64,000 nt of DNA, taken from positions 4,328,501 to 4,392,500 of the forward strand of contig NZ_CP016353.1 in NCBI RefSeq assembly GCF_002240355.1, read 5' to 3'. Below the pieces are notes generated by a model. The model searched no databases and was not told the DNA's origin. It worked only from the letters and a program-made list of their open reading frames with translations. This DNA is from Prauserella marina. Its GTDB lineage: Bacteria > Actinomycetota > Actinomycetes > Mycobacteriales > Pseudonocardiaceae. Below are positions 36,773 to 45,677 of the stretch, in pieces (the stretch's first letter is position 1; every line of letters starts with the position of its first letter). A program made the position numbers and the translations under genes.

Positions 36773-36774
36773 CC

Positions 36775-37125
36775 GTGGCAGCTGCCAAGAAGGGCGAACT
36801 GGTCCCCCGTCCTCCCAAAAAGACCGAGTACGAGATCCGCTTCGCCACCACCGACGCACGCAAGGGGTGGCGGGATCTCGCCGCGACAATCCGCAATCCC
36901 ATGACTGAGACCTGGGACTTCCTCACGCGAACACCACTGGCCACAACACCGACGAACTACCGGCTGAAGGGCGAACTCGGCAGCATCGAACGCGGCGGCG
37001 TAACCCACGAGCGCTGGCAACACAAGCCAACTACGAAGGGCACTGCGCGTATCTGGTTCTACGTCGACGAGCGAACGGTCTTCTTGGAGCAGGTACACAC
37101 CAGTCATCCGAACGAGACGAAATGA
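36775..37125 (+). CDS. RelE/ParE-like toxin of the adjacent antitoxin
   Basis: A 116-residue protein with a Lys/Arg-rich N-terminus (PRPPKKTEYEIRF) and C-terminal beta strands ARIWFYVDERTVFLEQVHT, the ParE/RelE superfamily core. The GTG start (36775) follows the antitoxin stop by two bases. Members cleave mRNA on ribosomes or poison gyrase; the activity of this one is not known. An 11-bp stem-loop follows the stop. Confidence 0.72.
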   Translation: MAAAKKGELVPRPPKKTEYEIRFATTDARKGWRDLAATIRNPMTETWDFLTRTPLATTPTNYRLKGELGSIERGGVTHERWQHKPTTKGTARIWFYVDERTVFLEQVHTSHPNETK

Positions 37126-37126
37126 C

Positions 37127-37154
37127 GAAGTGATGCCTGCCCCGGCATCACTTC
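37127..37154 (+). terminator. terminator of the toxin-antitoxin operon
   Basis: GAAGTGATGCC (37127-37137) and its exact complement (37144-37154) enclose TGCCCC, one base after the toxin stop codon. Confidence 0.75.
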
Positions 37155-37347
37155 ACCGCGGCTGGCAAGACCGGCCGTAGAAGAACCTCCGGTTCGGCCT
37201 CGTACGTCGCACGACGACCCAGTCTTGGGTCGCATGGCGTCCACGGGGCGTTCCAGCGTTCAGCTCTGGGCGCAGCTGATCTATCGGCCCGGCGGGGCGT
37301 TGCCGCGAGCGGAGGCGGCATCACTCACGAGATAAGGCGCGAATGCC

Positions 37348-37381
37348 GGGCCCACACCGCCAATCTCGGCGGTGTGGGCCC
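37348..37381 (-). terminator. terminator downstream of pdxS
   Basis: A perfect 14-bp stem GGGCCCACACCGCC (37348-37361) with its complement at 37368-37381 and loop AATCTC, 20 bases after the pdxS stop. Confidence 0.8.
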
Positions 37382-37401
37382 GCATCGCCTCGTTCTCAGC
37401 C

Positions 37402-38319
37402 CTACCAGCCGCGCTCGGCGAGGCGATGCGGTTCGGGCACGTCGTCCACGTTGATACCGACCATGGCCTCACCGAGACCACGCGACACCTTGGCGATCAC
37501 GTCGGGGTCGTCGTGGAAGGTGGTCGCCTTCACGATCGCCTCGGCCCGCTTGGCCGGGTCCCCCGACTTGAAGATGCCGGAGCCGACGAAGACTCCCTCG
37601 GCGCCGAGTTGCATCATCATCGCGGCGTCGGCCGGGGTAGCGATACCGCCCGCCGTGAACAGCACGACCGGCAGTTTACCCTTGGCGGCAACCTCCTTGA
37701 CCAGCTCGTAAGGCGCCTGCAATTCCTTGGCCGCGACGTACAACTCGTCCTCGGGCAGCGCGGCGAGTTTGCGGAGTTCGGCCCTGATCTGGCGCATATG
37801 CGTCGTGGCGTTGGAGACGTCGCCGGTACCGGCCTCGCCCTTCGACCTGATCATCGCCGCACCCTCGTTGATCCGGCGCAGCGCCTCGCCGAGGTTGGTC
37901 GCACCGCACACGAACGGCACGGTGAACGCCCACTTGTCGATGTGGTTGGCGTAGTCGGCGGGCGTGAGCACCTCGGATTCGTCGACGTAGTCGACGCCGA
38001 GCGATTGCAGCACCTTCGCCTCGACGAAATGACCGATCCTGGCCTTGGCCATGACCGGGATGGACACGGTCGAGATGATGCCGTCGATCAGGTCGGGATC
38101 ACTCATCCTCGCGACACCGCCCTGCGCGCGGATGTCGGCGGGCACGCGCTCCAGCGCCATCACGGCGACCGCACCGGCGTCCTCGGCGATCTTGGCCTGT
38201 TCCGGGGTAACGACATCCATGATCACGCCGCCCTTGAGCATTTCCGCCATTCCGCGCTTGACGCGCGCGGTGCCCGTTGCCGGGGAAGAACCAGAAGACG
38301 TGGAGGACACGGAGGACAC
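37402..38319 (-). CDS. pdxS: pyridoxal 5'-phosphate synthase lyase subunit PdxS
   Basis: A 305-residue TIM-barrel enzyme making PLP from ribose 5-phosphate, glyceraldehyde 3-phosphate and ammonia from PdxT. The pattern [29 protein letters not shown] (active lysine), AGTGDV and the phosphate-binding [10 protein letters not shown] are all present. A Ser/Thr-rich leader of about 20 residues precedes the conserved core. GTG 38317-38319 is preferred with GAAAGG seven bases upstream; a TTG five codons earlier has no site. Confidence 0.95.
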   Translation of the reverse strand: MSSVSSTSSGSSPATGTARVKRGMAEMLKGGVIMDVVTPEQAKIAEDAGAVAVMALERVPADIRAQGGVARMSDPDLIDGIISTVSIPVMAKARIGHFVEAKVLQSLGVDYVDESEVLTPADYANHIDKWAFTVPFVCGATNLGEALRRINEGAAMIRSKGEAGTGDVSNATTHMRQIRAELRKLAALPEDELYVAAKELQAPYELVKEVAAKGKLPVVLFTAGGIATPADAAMMMQLGAEGVFVGSGIFKSGDPAKRAEAIVKATTFHDDPDVIAKVSRGLGEAMVGINVDDVPEPHRLAERGW

Positions 38320-38532
38320 AGCTGAGCCTTTCAACGAGGGAAAACAGGAGAATCCGTAGCCAGCTTACGTTTGACGTGGACCGCTGGCGGTGGCCATTAC
38401 GCGGCAATCTCAGCAGTCCACTTCGCGGCCAGCTCCTTGCCGGAAGAGGGCAGCGCCCTTGCCGGTCGCGGCAATCGGGTGTGTGATCGAGGGCACACCT
38501 CGACACCGACGTCGGCGCAAGGGAGACCTGCC

Positions 38533-40653
38533 ATGGCCGAGAAGCGGACGAAGAACGGTGACTCCGGGGCCGCGGTCGCTGTGGACGACCCCGGCAAGGT
38601 GCGCAACGTCGTGCTTGTCGGCCCTTCCGGCTCCGGCAAGACGACGTTGACCGAGGCGCTGCTGGTCGCCTCGGGGACGCTGAACAGAGCGGGAACGGTC
38701 GTCGAGGGGACCACGGTGTGCGACCACGATCCGGCCGCGGTCAGGCAACAGCGTTCGGTCGGGCTGTCCGTCGCGCCCGTCCTGCACGACGGGATCAAGA
38801 TCAACCTCATCGACACTCCCGGCTACGCGGACTTCGTCGGCGAATTACGGGCGGGGTTGCGGGCCGCCGACGCCGCACTGTTCGTGGTGAGCGCCGGTGA
38901 GGGAATCGACGCGGCGACGGTCGCACTCTGGGAGGAATGCGCCTCGGTCGGCATGCCCCGCGCCGTGCTCATCGCGAGGCTCGACCACGCGAGGGCCGAC
39001 GTCGAAACCGAGATCATCGCGTGCCAGGCCGCGTTCGGCGCTGGCGTACTCCCCCTCTATCTTCCGGCCTCCGGTGGAAAGACCGGCCTCATCGGCCTCA
39101 TCACCCAGCGGTTCCTTGACTATTCGGCCGGTTATCCGCCTGCCGTCGGCGAACCCGATGCCGACGAGCTCGACCGGCTCGCCGACGCCCGCAACGAACT
39201 CATCGAGGGGATCATCGCCGAGAGCGAGGACGAAACCTTGATGGACCGCTATCTCGCCGGTGAGGAGATCGCGGAGGACACGCTCATCGCCGACCTCGAA
39301 ACCGCCGTGGCGCGCGGCAGTTTCCACCCCGTCATCCCGGTGTGCTCGGAGACCGGCGTCGGGCTCGCCGAGGTGCTCGACGGCATCGTGCGCGCCTGCC
39401 CCTCCCCGCTGGAACACCAGCTCCCGCCCGTCACGTCACCGGAAGGCGTTCCGCACGAGCCGTTGAGCGCCGATCCGGAAGGCCCGCTCGCCGCCGAGGT
39501 CGTGCGCACGGCCGTCGATTCCTACGTCGGCAGGGTGTCTCTCGTCCGCGTGTTCTCCGGGACGCTGCGTCCCGAGCGGCCCGTTCACGTTTCTGGACAC
39601 GGTATGACCGAGCGCGGCCACGACGACCACGACACCGACGAGCGGGTCGCTCACCTGTACTCGCCGCTCGGCGCGAACCTGCGTGAGGTGCCCTACTGCG
39701 TCGCGGGCGACCTGTGCGCGCTCACCAAAATCGGCTCGGCGGAGACCGGCGACACGGTGTCCTATCCCGACGATCCGCTGCTGATGCGCCCGTGGGCGAT
39801 GCCCGAACCGTTGCTGCCCGTCGCCGTCGTCGCCAAGACCCGCAGCGACGAGGACGCGTTGGCACGCAACCTTTCCCGGCTCGTCGCCGGTGACCCCACG
39901 CTGCGGCTGGAACGCAACGCGGAGACCGGCCAGCTCGTGTTGTGGTGCATGGGCGAGGCACACGCCGACGTGCTGCTGTCCCGGTTGCGGGCAGGTGGCG
40001 CCGACGTCGACACCGAACCGGTACGCGTCACCCTCCGGTCGACCTTCGCCGGCCCGGCGCGCGGACACGGAAGGCACGTCAAACAGTCGGGAGGACACGG
40101 CCAGTACGCGGTGTGCGATGTCGAGGTGGCACCGCTGGCGAGGGGATCGGGCTTCGAGTTCGTCGACAAGGTGGTCGGCGGATCGGTACCGCACCAGTTC
40201 ATTCCCAGTGTCGAGAAGGGCGTGCGCGCGCAACTGGGAAAGGGCCTGCTCGACGGGCACCCCGTCGTCGACGTGCGGGTGACCCTCTTCGACGGCAAGG
40301 CGCACAGTGTGGATTCCTCGGACGCGGCGTTCCAGACCGCGGGCGCGCTGGCGCTCAAGGACGCGGCCAGCAAGGGCGGGGTCCTGTTGCTCGAACCCTT
40401 CGACGAGGTCTTCGTGCGGGCTCCGGACGAGCATCTCGGCACGGTGCTCGGCGACCTGTCCTCACGCAGGGGCAGAGTGCTCGGCACCGAATCGATCGCG
40501 GGTGGCAACAGCGTCGTCCACGCCGAGGTGCCCGCGACGGAGCTGGTGCGCTACGCGATCGACCTGCGCTCGATCACGTCGGGAACGGCGACCTTCACCC
40601 GCAGGCACGCCAGATACGACCCTGTCCCGGAAAGCCTTGCGGCGAAAGGCTAG
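38533..40653 (+). CDS. fusA2: elongation factor G-like protein EF-G2
   Basis: A 706-residue translation-factor GTPase paralogue. G1 is GPSGSGKT (30-37), G3 DTPGYADF, and the usual NKxD G4 is replaced by ARLD in LIARLDHARAD. Domains II to V follow, including the C-terminal GRVLGTES segment. G1 and G4 differ from canonical EF-G (GHIDAGKT, NKMD), so nucleotide use may be altered. M. tuberculosis Rv0120c is a similar paralogue; its role is not settled. ATG 38533 follows AGGGAGACCTGCC. Confidence 0.88.
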   Translation: MAEKRTKNGDSGAAVAVDDPGKVRNVVLVGPSGSGKTTLTEALLVASGTLNRAGTVVEGTTVCDHDPAAVRQQRSVGLSVAPVLHDGIKINLIDTPGYADFVGELRAGLRAADAALFVVSAGEGIDAATVALWEECASVGMPRAVLIARLDHARADVETEIIACQAAFGAGVLPLYLPASGGKTGLIGLITQRFLDYSAGYPPAVGEPDADELDRLADARNELIEGIIAESEDETLMDRYLAGEEIAEDTLIADLETAVARGSFHPVIPVCSETGVGLAEVLDGIVRACPSPLEHQLPPVTSPEGVPHEPLSADPEGPLAAEVVRTAVDSYVGRVSLVRVFSGTLRPERPVHVSGHGMTERGHDDHDTDERVAHLYSPLGANLREVPYCVAGDLCALTKIGSAETGDTVSYPDDPLLMRPWAMPEPLLPVAVVAKTRSDEDALARNLSRLVAGDPTLRLERNAETGQLVLWCMGEAHADVLLSRLRAGGADVDTEPVRVTLRSTFAGPARGHGRHVKQSGGHGQYAVCDVEVAPLARGSGFEFVDKVVGGSVPHQFIPSVEKGVRAQLGKGLLDGHPVVDVRVTLFDGKAHSVDSSDAAFQTAGALALKDAASKGGVLLLEPFDEVFVRAPDEHLGTVLGDLSSRRGRVLGTESIAGGNSVVHAEVPATELVRYAIDLRSITSGTATFTRRHARYDPVPESLAAKG

Positions 40654-41156
40654 AACGCGAATCCGCCCGGCCTGCCGTTGCGCTCGGCGATGAGCCCGGC
40701 CAGCGTCGCGATGGCGATCTCGGCCGGTGCCCGCGAGCCGATGTTGAGTCCCACCGGCCGGTGCACTCTCGCGATGTCGGACTCAGCCACGCCGAGCGCG
40801 GTGAGCGCGGCGACGTGCGGGCCCTCGTGCCTGGGGTTGCCGAGCACACCGATCCAGCGCGCGGGCCAGGCGAGGGCCGCCTTCAACACCTCGCCGAGTT
40901 CGGCGCGGTGGTGGTCGGTGACCACGACGTCGGTGGTGGCGTCCAGTTCCGGCATGTCCCGCACGGCGGCGGGTTCGGTACCGGAGGGGTCGACGAGCAC
41001 GGGGTGGTATCCGAGGTCGGCACCGTAGCGGAGCAGGAACCCGGCGACCGGGGTGGCGAAGACGGCGACGAGTGTCCGTTCCGGCGGCTGTTCGGCCACG
41101 ATGCCGTGCGCGACATCGCAGGCCGCGCTCTCCCGCTCAGCTGTATCCGCTGCCAT
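40650..41156 (-). CDS. XdhC/CoxI family protein, Rossmann domain
   Basis: A 168-residue protein equal to the C-terminal XdhC Rossmann domain: VAVFATPVAGFLLRYGADLG, VVVTDHHRAELGEVL, GVLGNPRHEG and the end GLNIGSRAPAEIAIATLAGLI. XdhC proteins help insert a sulfurated molybdenum cofactor into dehydrogenases; the N-terminal XdhC domain with its conserved cysteine is absent here, and no molybdenum enzyme lies nearby. It overlaps the convergent EF-G2 stop by four bases. Confidence 0.8.
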   Translation of the reverse strand: MAADTAERESAACDVAHGIVAEQPPERTLVAVFATPVAGFLLRYGADLGYHPVLVDPSGTEPAAVRDMPELDATTDVVVTDHHRAELGEVLKAALAWPARWIGVLGNPRHEGPHVAALTALGVAESDIARVHRPVGLNIGSRAPAEIAIATLAGLIAERNGRPGGFAF

Positions 41157-41186
41157 GCCGACAGTCTGCCACCGCGCGAGGCCGCT

Positions 41187-42179
41187 TCACCGGATGGAAC
41201 GCAACCTGCCGTCCCAGCCATGTTCGAGCAGCGGCGGCAGGAACTCGGCGAGCTGCACCGGATAGACGGTCTCGCCGGTGTCGCCCAGCTCGCCGGGTGC
41301 CCACCAGCGATGGGTCCCGATCGTGGCCACCTCGACGTCGGTGAAACCGGAGGTGTCGATGTCGGTGCCAGCCGTGTCGAGCCGCAGCAAGAAGAACCAT
41401 TCGGTGCCGTCGTAGTGGTGGCCGTCGAAACCGAATTCGACCCTGCGCCGCCACACCGGTCCCACCAGCTTCTCGGCCGTGGTGCCGAGCCCGGTCTCCT
41501 CCTTGAGTTCCCTCACCGCGGCGGCGCGCAGCTCCTCGCCGTCCTCGACCCCGCCGCCGACGGTGAACCAGAACCGTTCTTTCGCCACGGCGGGATCGTG
41601 TCCTCGGAACAACAGCACCCTGCCGCCGGGATCGACGAGCACGATGCGCGCCGACACTCTCGGCGTCGGCCGCGCGGTACTCGCGTCCAGCTCCGGCTCG
41701 GCGATCTCGAAGTACTCCGGTTGCCGTGCGGTACCGGCGAGCCTGAAGTAGCGCACCTTTCTGCGCCGCCGCAGTGCGAGCGTGTCGCGCACGGCGTCGT
41801 TGTGCACCCTGCGCGCGATGACGACCCGGTGCTCGGCGTCGCTGAGTTCGGCGGCCAGCGGCGCCGCGAGCGCACTCCGTTCGACGTCGGCGAGCAGTCT
41901 GGTCAGTTCGTTCTCCGCGAGCTCCCGCTCCGGACGTGGCGCCGATTCCGCGCCCTCGGCCGCCACCCGCATTGCCTCAGCCCGCTCCCCGCCGAGTGCG
42001 CCGGCCGCTACCGCGCGGGCCACGACGGCCCGCCTCGCCAGCGCCGCGTCGAGCGCGGCCCAGCCCGCGTCGGTGCGCACGTGCAGCCGGTCGAGCCGGT
42101 TGGCCGTCGCCACCAGGAACAACCCGCTCACCACGACGAGCGCGGCGAGTAAGGCCAGCAGCACGAGAAACGTGTTCAC
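41187..42179 (-). CDS. NUDIX hydrolase with N-terminal membrane helix and LemA-like region
   Basis: A 330-residue protein. Helix 1 (about 3-25) is followed by a helical segment with LDRLHVRTDAGWAALDAAL, similar to the start of LemA proteins, up to about residue 140. The C-terminal nudix domain carries a complete box: GGVEDGEE, then AAVRELKEETGLG. This fusion is also known in M. tuberculosis Rv2609c, so it is ancestral. Substrate unknown. ATG overlaps the pimA stop by four bases, linking it to phosphatidylinositol mannoside synthesis. Confidence 0.85.
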   Translation of the reverse strand: MNTFLVLLALLAALVVVSGLFLVATANRLDRLHVRTDAGWAALDAALARRAVVARAVAAGALGGERAEAMRVAAEGAESAPRPERELAENELTRLLADVERSALAAPLAAELSDAEHRVVIARRVHNDAVRDTLALRRRRKVRYFRLAGTARQPEYFEIAEPELDASTARPTPRVSARIVLVDPGGRVLLFRGHDPAVAKERFWFTVGGGVEDGEELRAAAVRELKEETGLGTTAEKLVGPVWRRRVEFGFDGHHYDGTEWFFLLRLDTAGTDIDTSGFTDVEVATIGTHRWWAPGELGDTGETVYPVQLAEFLPPLLEHGWDGRLRSIR

Positions 42180-43318
42180 CTGGGTGTTTCCTGTTCGGTT
42201 CCGACTTTGCGAGGGTCGGCCGCTATCGCCGTCTCGTAGACCCTCAGCACCTGCGTGACGACGGTCTTCCAGTCGTACATGGCCACGCGCTCGGTCGCGG
42301 CCGCTGACAGCAGGGCCCTGCGGTCCGGGTCGGCGAGCAGTTCACGCAGCGCGGCAGCCAGGGCCGCACCGTCACCCACCGGCGTGAGCATCCCGGCGTT
42401 GCCGTCGTCGAGCACCCTGCGGAACGAATCGAGATCGCTGGCCAGCACCGGGGTTCCGGCCGCCATGGCCTCGGTGAGGATCATGCCGAAACTCTCGCCG
42501 CCGGTGTTGGGCGCGCAATACACGTCGACGCTGCGCAACGCGCTCGCCTTGGTCTCGTCGTCGGCCTGGCCGAGGAAGTCGATGCGCTCGGCGAGCAGCG
42601 GACCGGCCTGTTTGCGCAGCGTGTCCGGTTCTCCCCTGCCGACGACGAGCAACCGCAGGCCCGGTTGTTCCGGCGCGAGCCGCCGCAGCGCGTCGAGCAG
42701 CACGCCCATGCCCTTGCGCGGCTCGGTGAACCGGCCGACGAACCCGACGGTGCCGCCCTGCCTCGGATATCCGGGAAGTGGCGTGGCTTCGGCGAAGAAC
42801 TCCGCATCGACGCCGTTGGGGATCTCGACGGCGTCACCCCCGGCGTGTTCGACCTGAACTCGGCGTGCCAGCGCCGACACGGCGATCCTCGCCGTGATCT
42901 TCTCCAGCAGTGGCCGCAGCACGGGCTGAAAAGCCGACAACGTTCTCGACCGTGGGGTCGAGGTGTGGAAGGTGGCCACGATCGGCCCTTCGGCCACCTT
43001 GAGGGCGAGCAGCGACAGGCTCGGCGCCGCGGGCTCGTGCAGGTGCAGCACGTCGAAGTCGTTGTCCCGCAACCATCTGCGCACCCTGGCGTAGGAGACG
43101 GGCCCGAACTGCAACCGGGCCACGGAGCCGTTGTAGGGGATGCCGAGCGCGCGCCCAGCCGGATGCACGAAGCCGGGCAGATCCGCTTCGTCGTCGGCAG
43201 GCGCGAGCACCGACACGGTGTGCCCGAGCGCGAGCAGCGCTTTGGCAAGGTCGACGACGTGCCCCTGCACTCCGCCGGGAACATCGAAGGAGTAGGGGCA
43301 AACGATGCCTACCTTCAT
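42176..43318 (-). CDS. pimA: phosphatidylinositol alpha-mannosyltransferase PimA
   Basis: A 380-residue GT-B glycosyltransferase adding the first mannose from GDP-mannose to phosphatidylinositol. The N-terminal GGVQGH loop (15-20), central GFVGRFTEPRKGMGVLL, and the C-terminal ESFGMILTEAMA with the paired glutamates (E-x7-E) are present. Acts on the inner face of the plasma membrane. Part of the pgsA-patA-pimA-nudix operon with small overlaps. Confidence 0.96.
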   Translation of the reverse strand: MKVGIVCPYSFDVPGGVQGHVVDLAKALLALGHTVSVLAPADDEADLPGFVHPAGRALGIPYNGSVARLQFGPVSYARVRRWLRDNDFDVLHLHEPAAPSLSLLALKVAEGPIVATFHTSTPRSRTLSAFQPVLRPLLEKITARIAVSALARRVQVEHAGGDAVEIPNGVDAEFFAEATPLPGYPRQGGTVGFVGRFTEPRKGMGVLLDALRRLAPEQPGLRLLVVGRGEPDTLRKQAGPLLAERIDFLGQADDETKASALRSVDVYCAPNTGGESFGMILTEAMAAGTPVLASDLDSFRRVLDDGNAGMLTPVGDGAALAAALRELLADPDRRALLSAAATERVAMYDWKTVVTQVLRVYETAIAADPRKVGTEQETPR

Positions 43319-43321
43319 CGC

Positions 43322-44230
43322 TCACCCCGCTCCGCTGGAGGAGTCCGCGTCGGCGGCGTCTCGGTCGGCCGACCAGAATTTCTGCAGCATGTGCCAGTCG
43401 GTCGGATGCGCCGCGATGTCGGCGGCGAAGATGTCGGCGAGCGCCTGGGTGGCTGGATGGATCTCGTCGCGGGCGTTCACCCTGATCCTGGGATGGATGC
43501 GCACGTTCCAACCCTGCTCGGTGAACCAGGTTCCGGCAGGCAGCAGCGCGGCGCCCGTGCTGGCCGCGAGCCTCGCCGGTCCGGCTGGGAACCGGGTCTC
43601 CTCACCGAAGAACGTGACGGGAAGGCCGGACCGGGTCATGTCCCTGTCGCCGACGAGGCAGATCACCTTGTTGTCGCGCAGCGCCCGCAACAAGGTCCGG
43701 AAGGACACGCTGCCGTCGGAAGGGACGACCTCGAAGCCGAGCGATTCACGGTACTCGACGAATCGTTTGTACAGCGAGGGCGGTTCGAGTTTCTCGGCCA
43801 CCGTGACGAAACTGCCGGACTGCTTGACCAGCCACAGCCCCGCCGCATCCCAGTTTCCCGTGTGCGGCAAGGCGATGACCGCGCCGTTTCCCTCTTCGAG
43901 CGCGGCCTCAAGGTATTCGAGGCCGGTGTTGTCGACGCGGGCCGCGACCGCGTCGTGGTCGCTGCGCGGCAGCCAGAACGCCTCGTGCCAGTACCGCGCG
44001 TAGGAGCGCATGGCCCGCCGGGTGAGGTCGACGAGCTCCCCCGCGTCCGCCTGCGGCACCACCCTGGCGAGGTTCTTCCGCAGCTGCCTCACCGAAGGGC
44101 CGTCCTTGCGGGCCGCGAGGTCGGCGCCGACGGCGAACAGCGAGGCCGCCAGTGACGAGGGCAGCTTCGGCACCACCCGCCAGCCGGTCGCGTACCCGAA
44201 GTCGGCGAGCCTGCCTGCGAACGAACTCAC
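43322..44230 (-). CDS. patA: phosphatidylinositol mannoside acyltransferase PatA
   Basis: A 302-residue acyltransferase of the HtrB/LpxL type. The HX4D motif is HTGNWD (H123, D128). It transfers a fatty acyl group to the mannose of PIM1 or PIM2. GTG 44228-44230 overlaps the pgsA stop as GTGA. Conserved counterpart of M. tuberculosis Rv2611c. Confidence 0.94.
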   Translation of the reverse strand: MSSFAGRLADFGYATGWRVVPKLPSSLAASLFAVGADLAARKDGPSVRQLRKNLARVVPQADAGELVDLTRRAMRSYARYWHEAFWLPRSDHDAVAARVDNTGLEYLEAALEEGNGAVIALPHTGNWDAAGLWLVKQSGSFVTVAEKLEPPSLYKRFVEYRESLGFEVVPSDGSVSFRTLLRALRDNKVICLVGDRDMTRSGLPVTFFGEETRFPAGPARLAASTGAALLPAGTWFTEQGWNVRIHPRIRVNARDEIHPATQALADIFAADIAAHPTDWHMLQKFWSADRDAADADSSSGAG

Positions 44231-44835
44231 GAGGGCGCTCCCCTTCCCGCCTTTGTCACGGCGAAGACGCGTTGCGACAGGGTGATCACCGAGAGGACGG
44301 CGAGCAGCCACTGTGACACCTCGACCGAGTGGGGCAGTCCGAATCCTTGAAGCCCGGTACCCACCAATGCGATGATCAACCGCTCGGCGCGCTCGATGAG
44401 CCCGCCATCGGCTTCGAGGCCCGATGCCTCGGCCCTCGCCTTGACGTAGGAGATCACCTGCGCCAGCACGAGACAGATCAACGCGGCCGCCCCGATCCTC
44501 GGGTTGTCCTCGACGACGAACGCCCACCACACGATGGCGGCGAAGAGCGCGCCGTCGACGAGCCGGTCACACGTGGCATCGAGTACCGCGCCGAAGGGCG
44601 TACTTCCCTTCGCGCGGGCCATCGCGCCGTCGAGCAGGTCGAGCAGCGCGAAGCCCCACACCAGGAACGTGCCCCACAGCAACATCCCCTGCGGAATGAA
44701 GACAAGCGCGCTGACGAAGGCGCCGGCGGTGCCGATCAGGGTCATGGCGTTCGGAGTCAACCCTGCCCTGACCAGCGCGGCACCGATCGGGTCGGTGACG
44801 CGGGATATGGAAGCGCGCGCGAAGATGTTGAGCAT
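44227..44835 (-). CDS. pgsA: phosphatidylinositol phosphate synthase
   Basis: A 202-residue CDP-alcohol phosphotransferase joining CDP-diacylglycerol and inositol 1-phosphate. The signature D-x2-DG-x2-AR-x8-G-x3-D-x3-D is complete: D66, D69, G70, R74, G82, D86, D90. About six helices follow. First gene of the phosphatidylinositol mannoside operon. Family relatives make other lipids, but neighbours pimA and patA support this call. Confidence 0.94.
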   Translation of the reverse strand: MLNIFARASISRVTDPIGAALVRAGLTPNAMTLIGTAGAFVSALVFIPQGMLLWGTFLVWGFALLDLLDGAMARAKGSTPFGAVLDATCDRLVDGALFAAIVWWAFVVEDNPRIGAAALICLVLAQVISYVKARAEASGLEADGGLIERAERLIIALVGTGLQGFGLPHSVEVSQWLLAVLSVITLSQRVFAVTKAGRGAPS

Positions 44836-45027
44836 CGTTCCTACGGGGCGGGTAGCTACGTGGTCGGGTGTGCCGAAGAAACCCTATCGAGCCGCACGAG
44901 GCCAACCTGCATGGATGCCCTCAACCCGCCGGTGTGATCTTCCCGCGCGGCGATCACCGCCCGTCAGGCACACACTTTCGCTCACTCAGCGCCGAGCGCC
45001 TATCACTCCGTGTCGCGACGGCGGAAC

Positions 45028-45534
45028 TCATTCCGCGGCCTCGTATCGTTCGAGCTCCTCGGCCTCCGCGGCGGCACACCGGGGACTGAGTCCTTCGCGC
45101 ACCGCGGCGACGATCTCGCCGAGTTGGGCCACCTGTTCGGGTGTCAGCGGGTCGAACAGGCTGGCTCTGACGGCGTCGACGTGCCCTGGTGCCGCGGCCT
45201 CCAGCGCGGCCATCCCCTCCGCGGTGAGGTGCGCGAACGCGCCGCGCTTGTCGGTGGGACAGGACTCCCGCCGCACCCAGCCGTTCGCCTCCATGCGTGC
45301 GATGGCGTGCGACAACCTGCTGCGCGATGATCGGGTGGCGAGGGCGAGATCGCTCATCCTCAGCACCCTCCCCGGCGCCTCGGACAGCACGACAAGCACC
45401 TCGTAGTAGGTGTGCGGCATGCCGGCGTCGTGCTGAAGCTGACTCTCCAGATGTGCTCTGAGCATGCCGACGGCTGCCGAGAAGTCGCGCCAGACGCGCT
45501 GCTCCTCGTCACTGAGCCATCGAGGTTGGGACAT
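45028..45534 (-). CDS. MarR family transcriptional regulator
   Basis: A 168-residue regulator. The winged helix lies at about 50-100 (SDLALATRSSRSRLSHAIARM then CPTDKRGAFAHLT). ATG 45532-45534 has AGGA eight bases upstream; an ATG three codons earlier lacks a site. A single free cysteine near residue 102 could sense oxidants, but the N-terminal OhrR cysteine is not evident. Divergent from a YceI gene with two palindromic sites in the gap. Confidence 0.88.
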   Translation of the reverse strand: MSQPRWLSDEEQRVWRDFSAAVGMLRAHLESQLQHDAGMPHTYYEVLVVLSEAPGRVLRMSDLALATRSSRSRLSHAIARMEANGWVRRESCPTDKRGAFAHLTAEGMAALEAAAPGHVDAVRASLFDPLTPEQVAQLGEIVAAVREGLSPRCAAAEAEELERYEAAE

Positions 45535-45554
45535 GACCGACATCCTACCCGTAG

Positions 45555-45600
45555 TTGAGCGCTCAATCATATTCGGTTACCCTCGTACTTGAGGGCTCAA
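45555..45600. promoter_or_regulatory. paired MarR operators TTGAGC-type
   Basis: TTGAGCGCTCAA (45555-45566) is a perfect 12-bp palindrome, and TTGAGGGCTCAA (45589-45600) matches it at 11 of 12 positions; centres are 34 bp apart. They lie upstream of both divergent genes, the typical place for a MarR repressor that controls itself and its neighbour. Confidence 0.75.
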
Positions 45601-45677
45601 TCTTCTGCCGCCGTCAGACGCGGCGCCAGACCCTAGAGCCCCAGCACAGCACACGATTTACTTGACGGAGGAATCCC

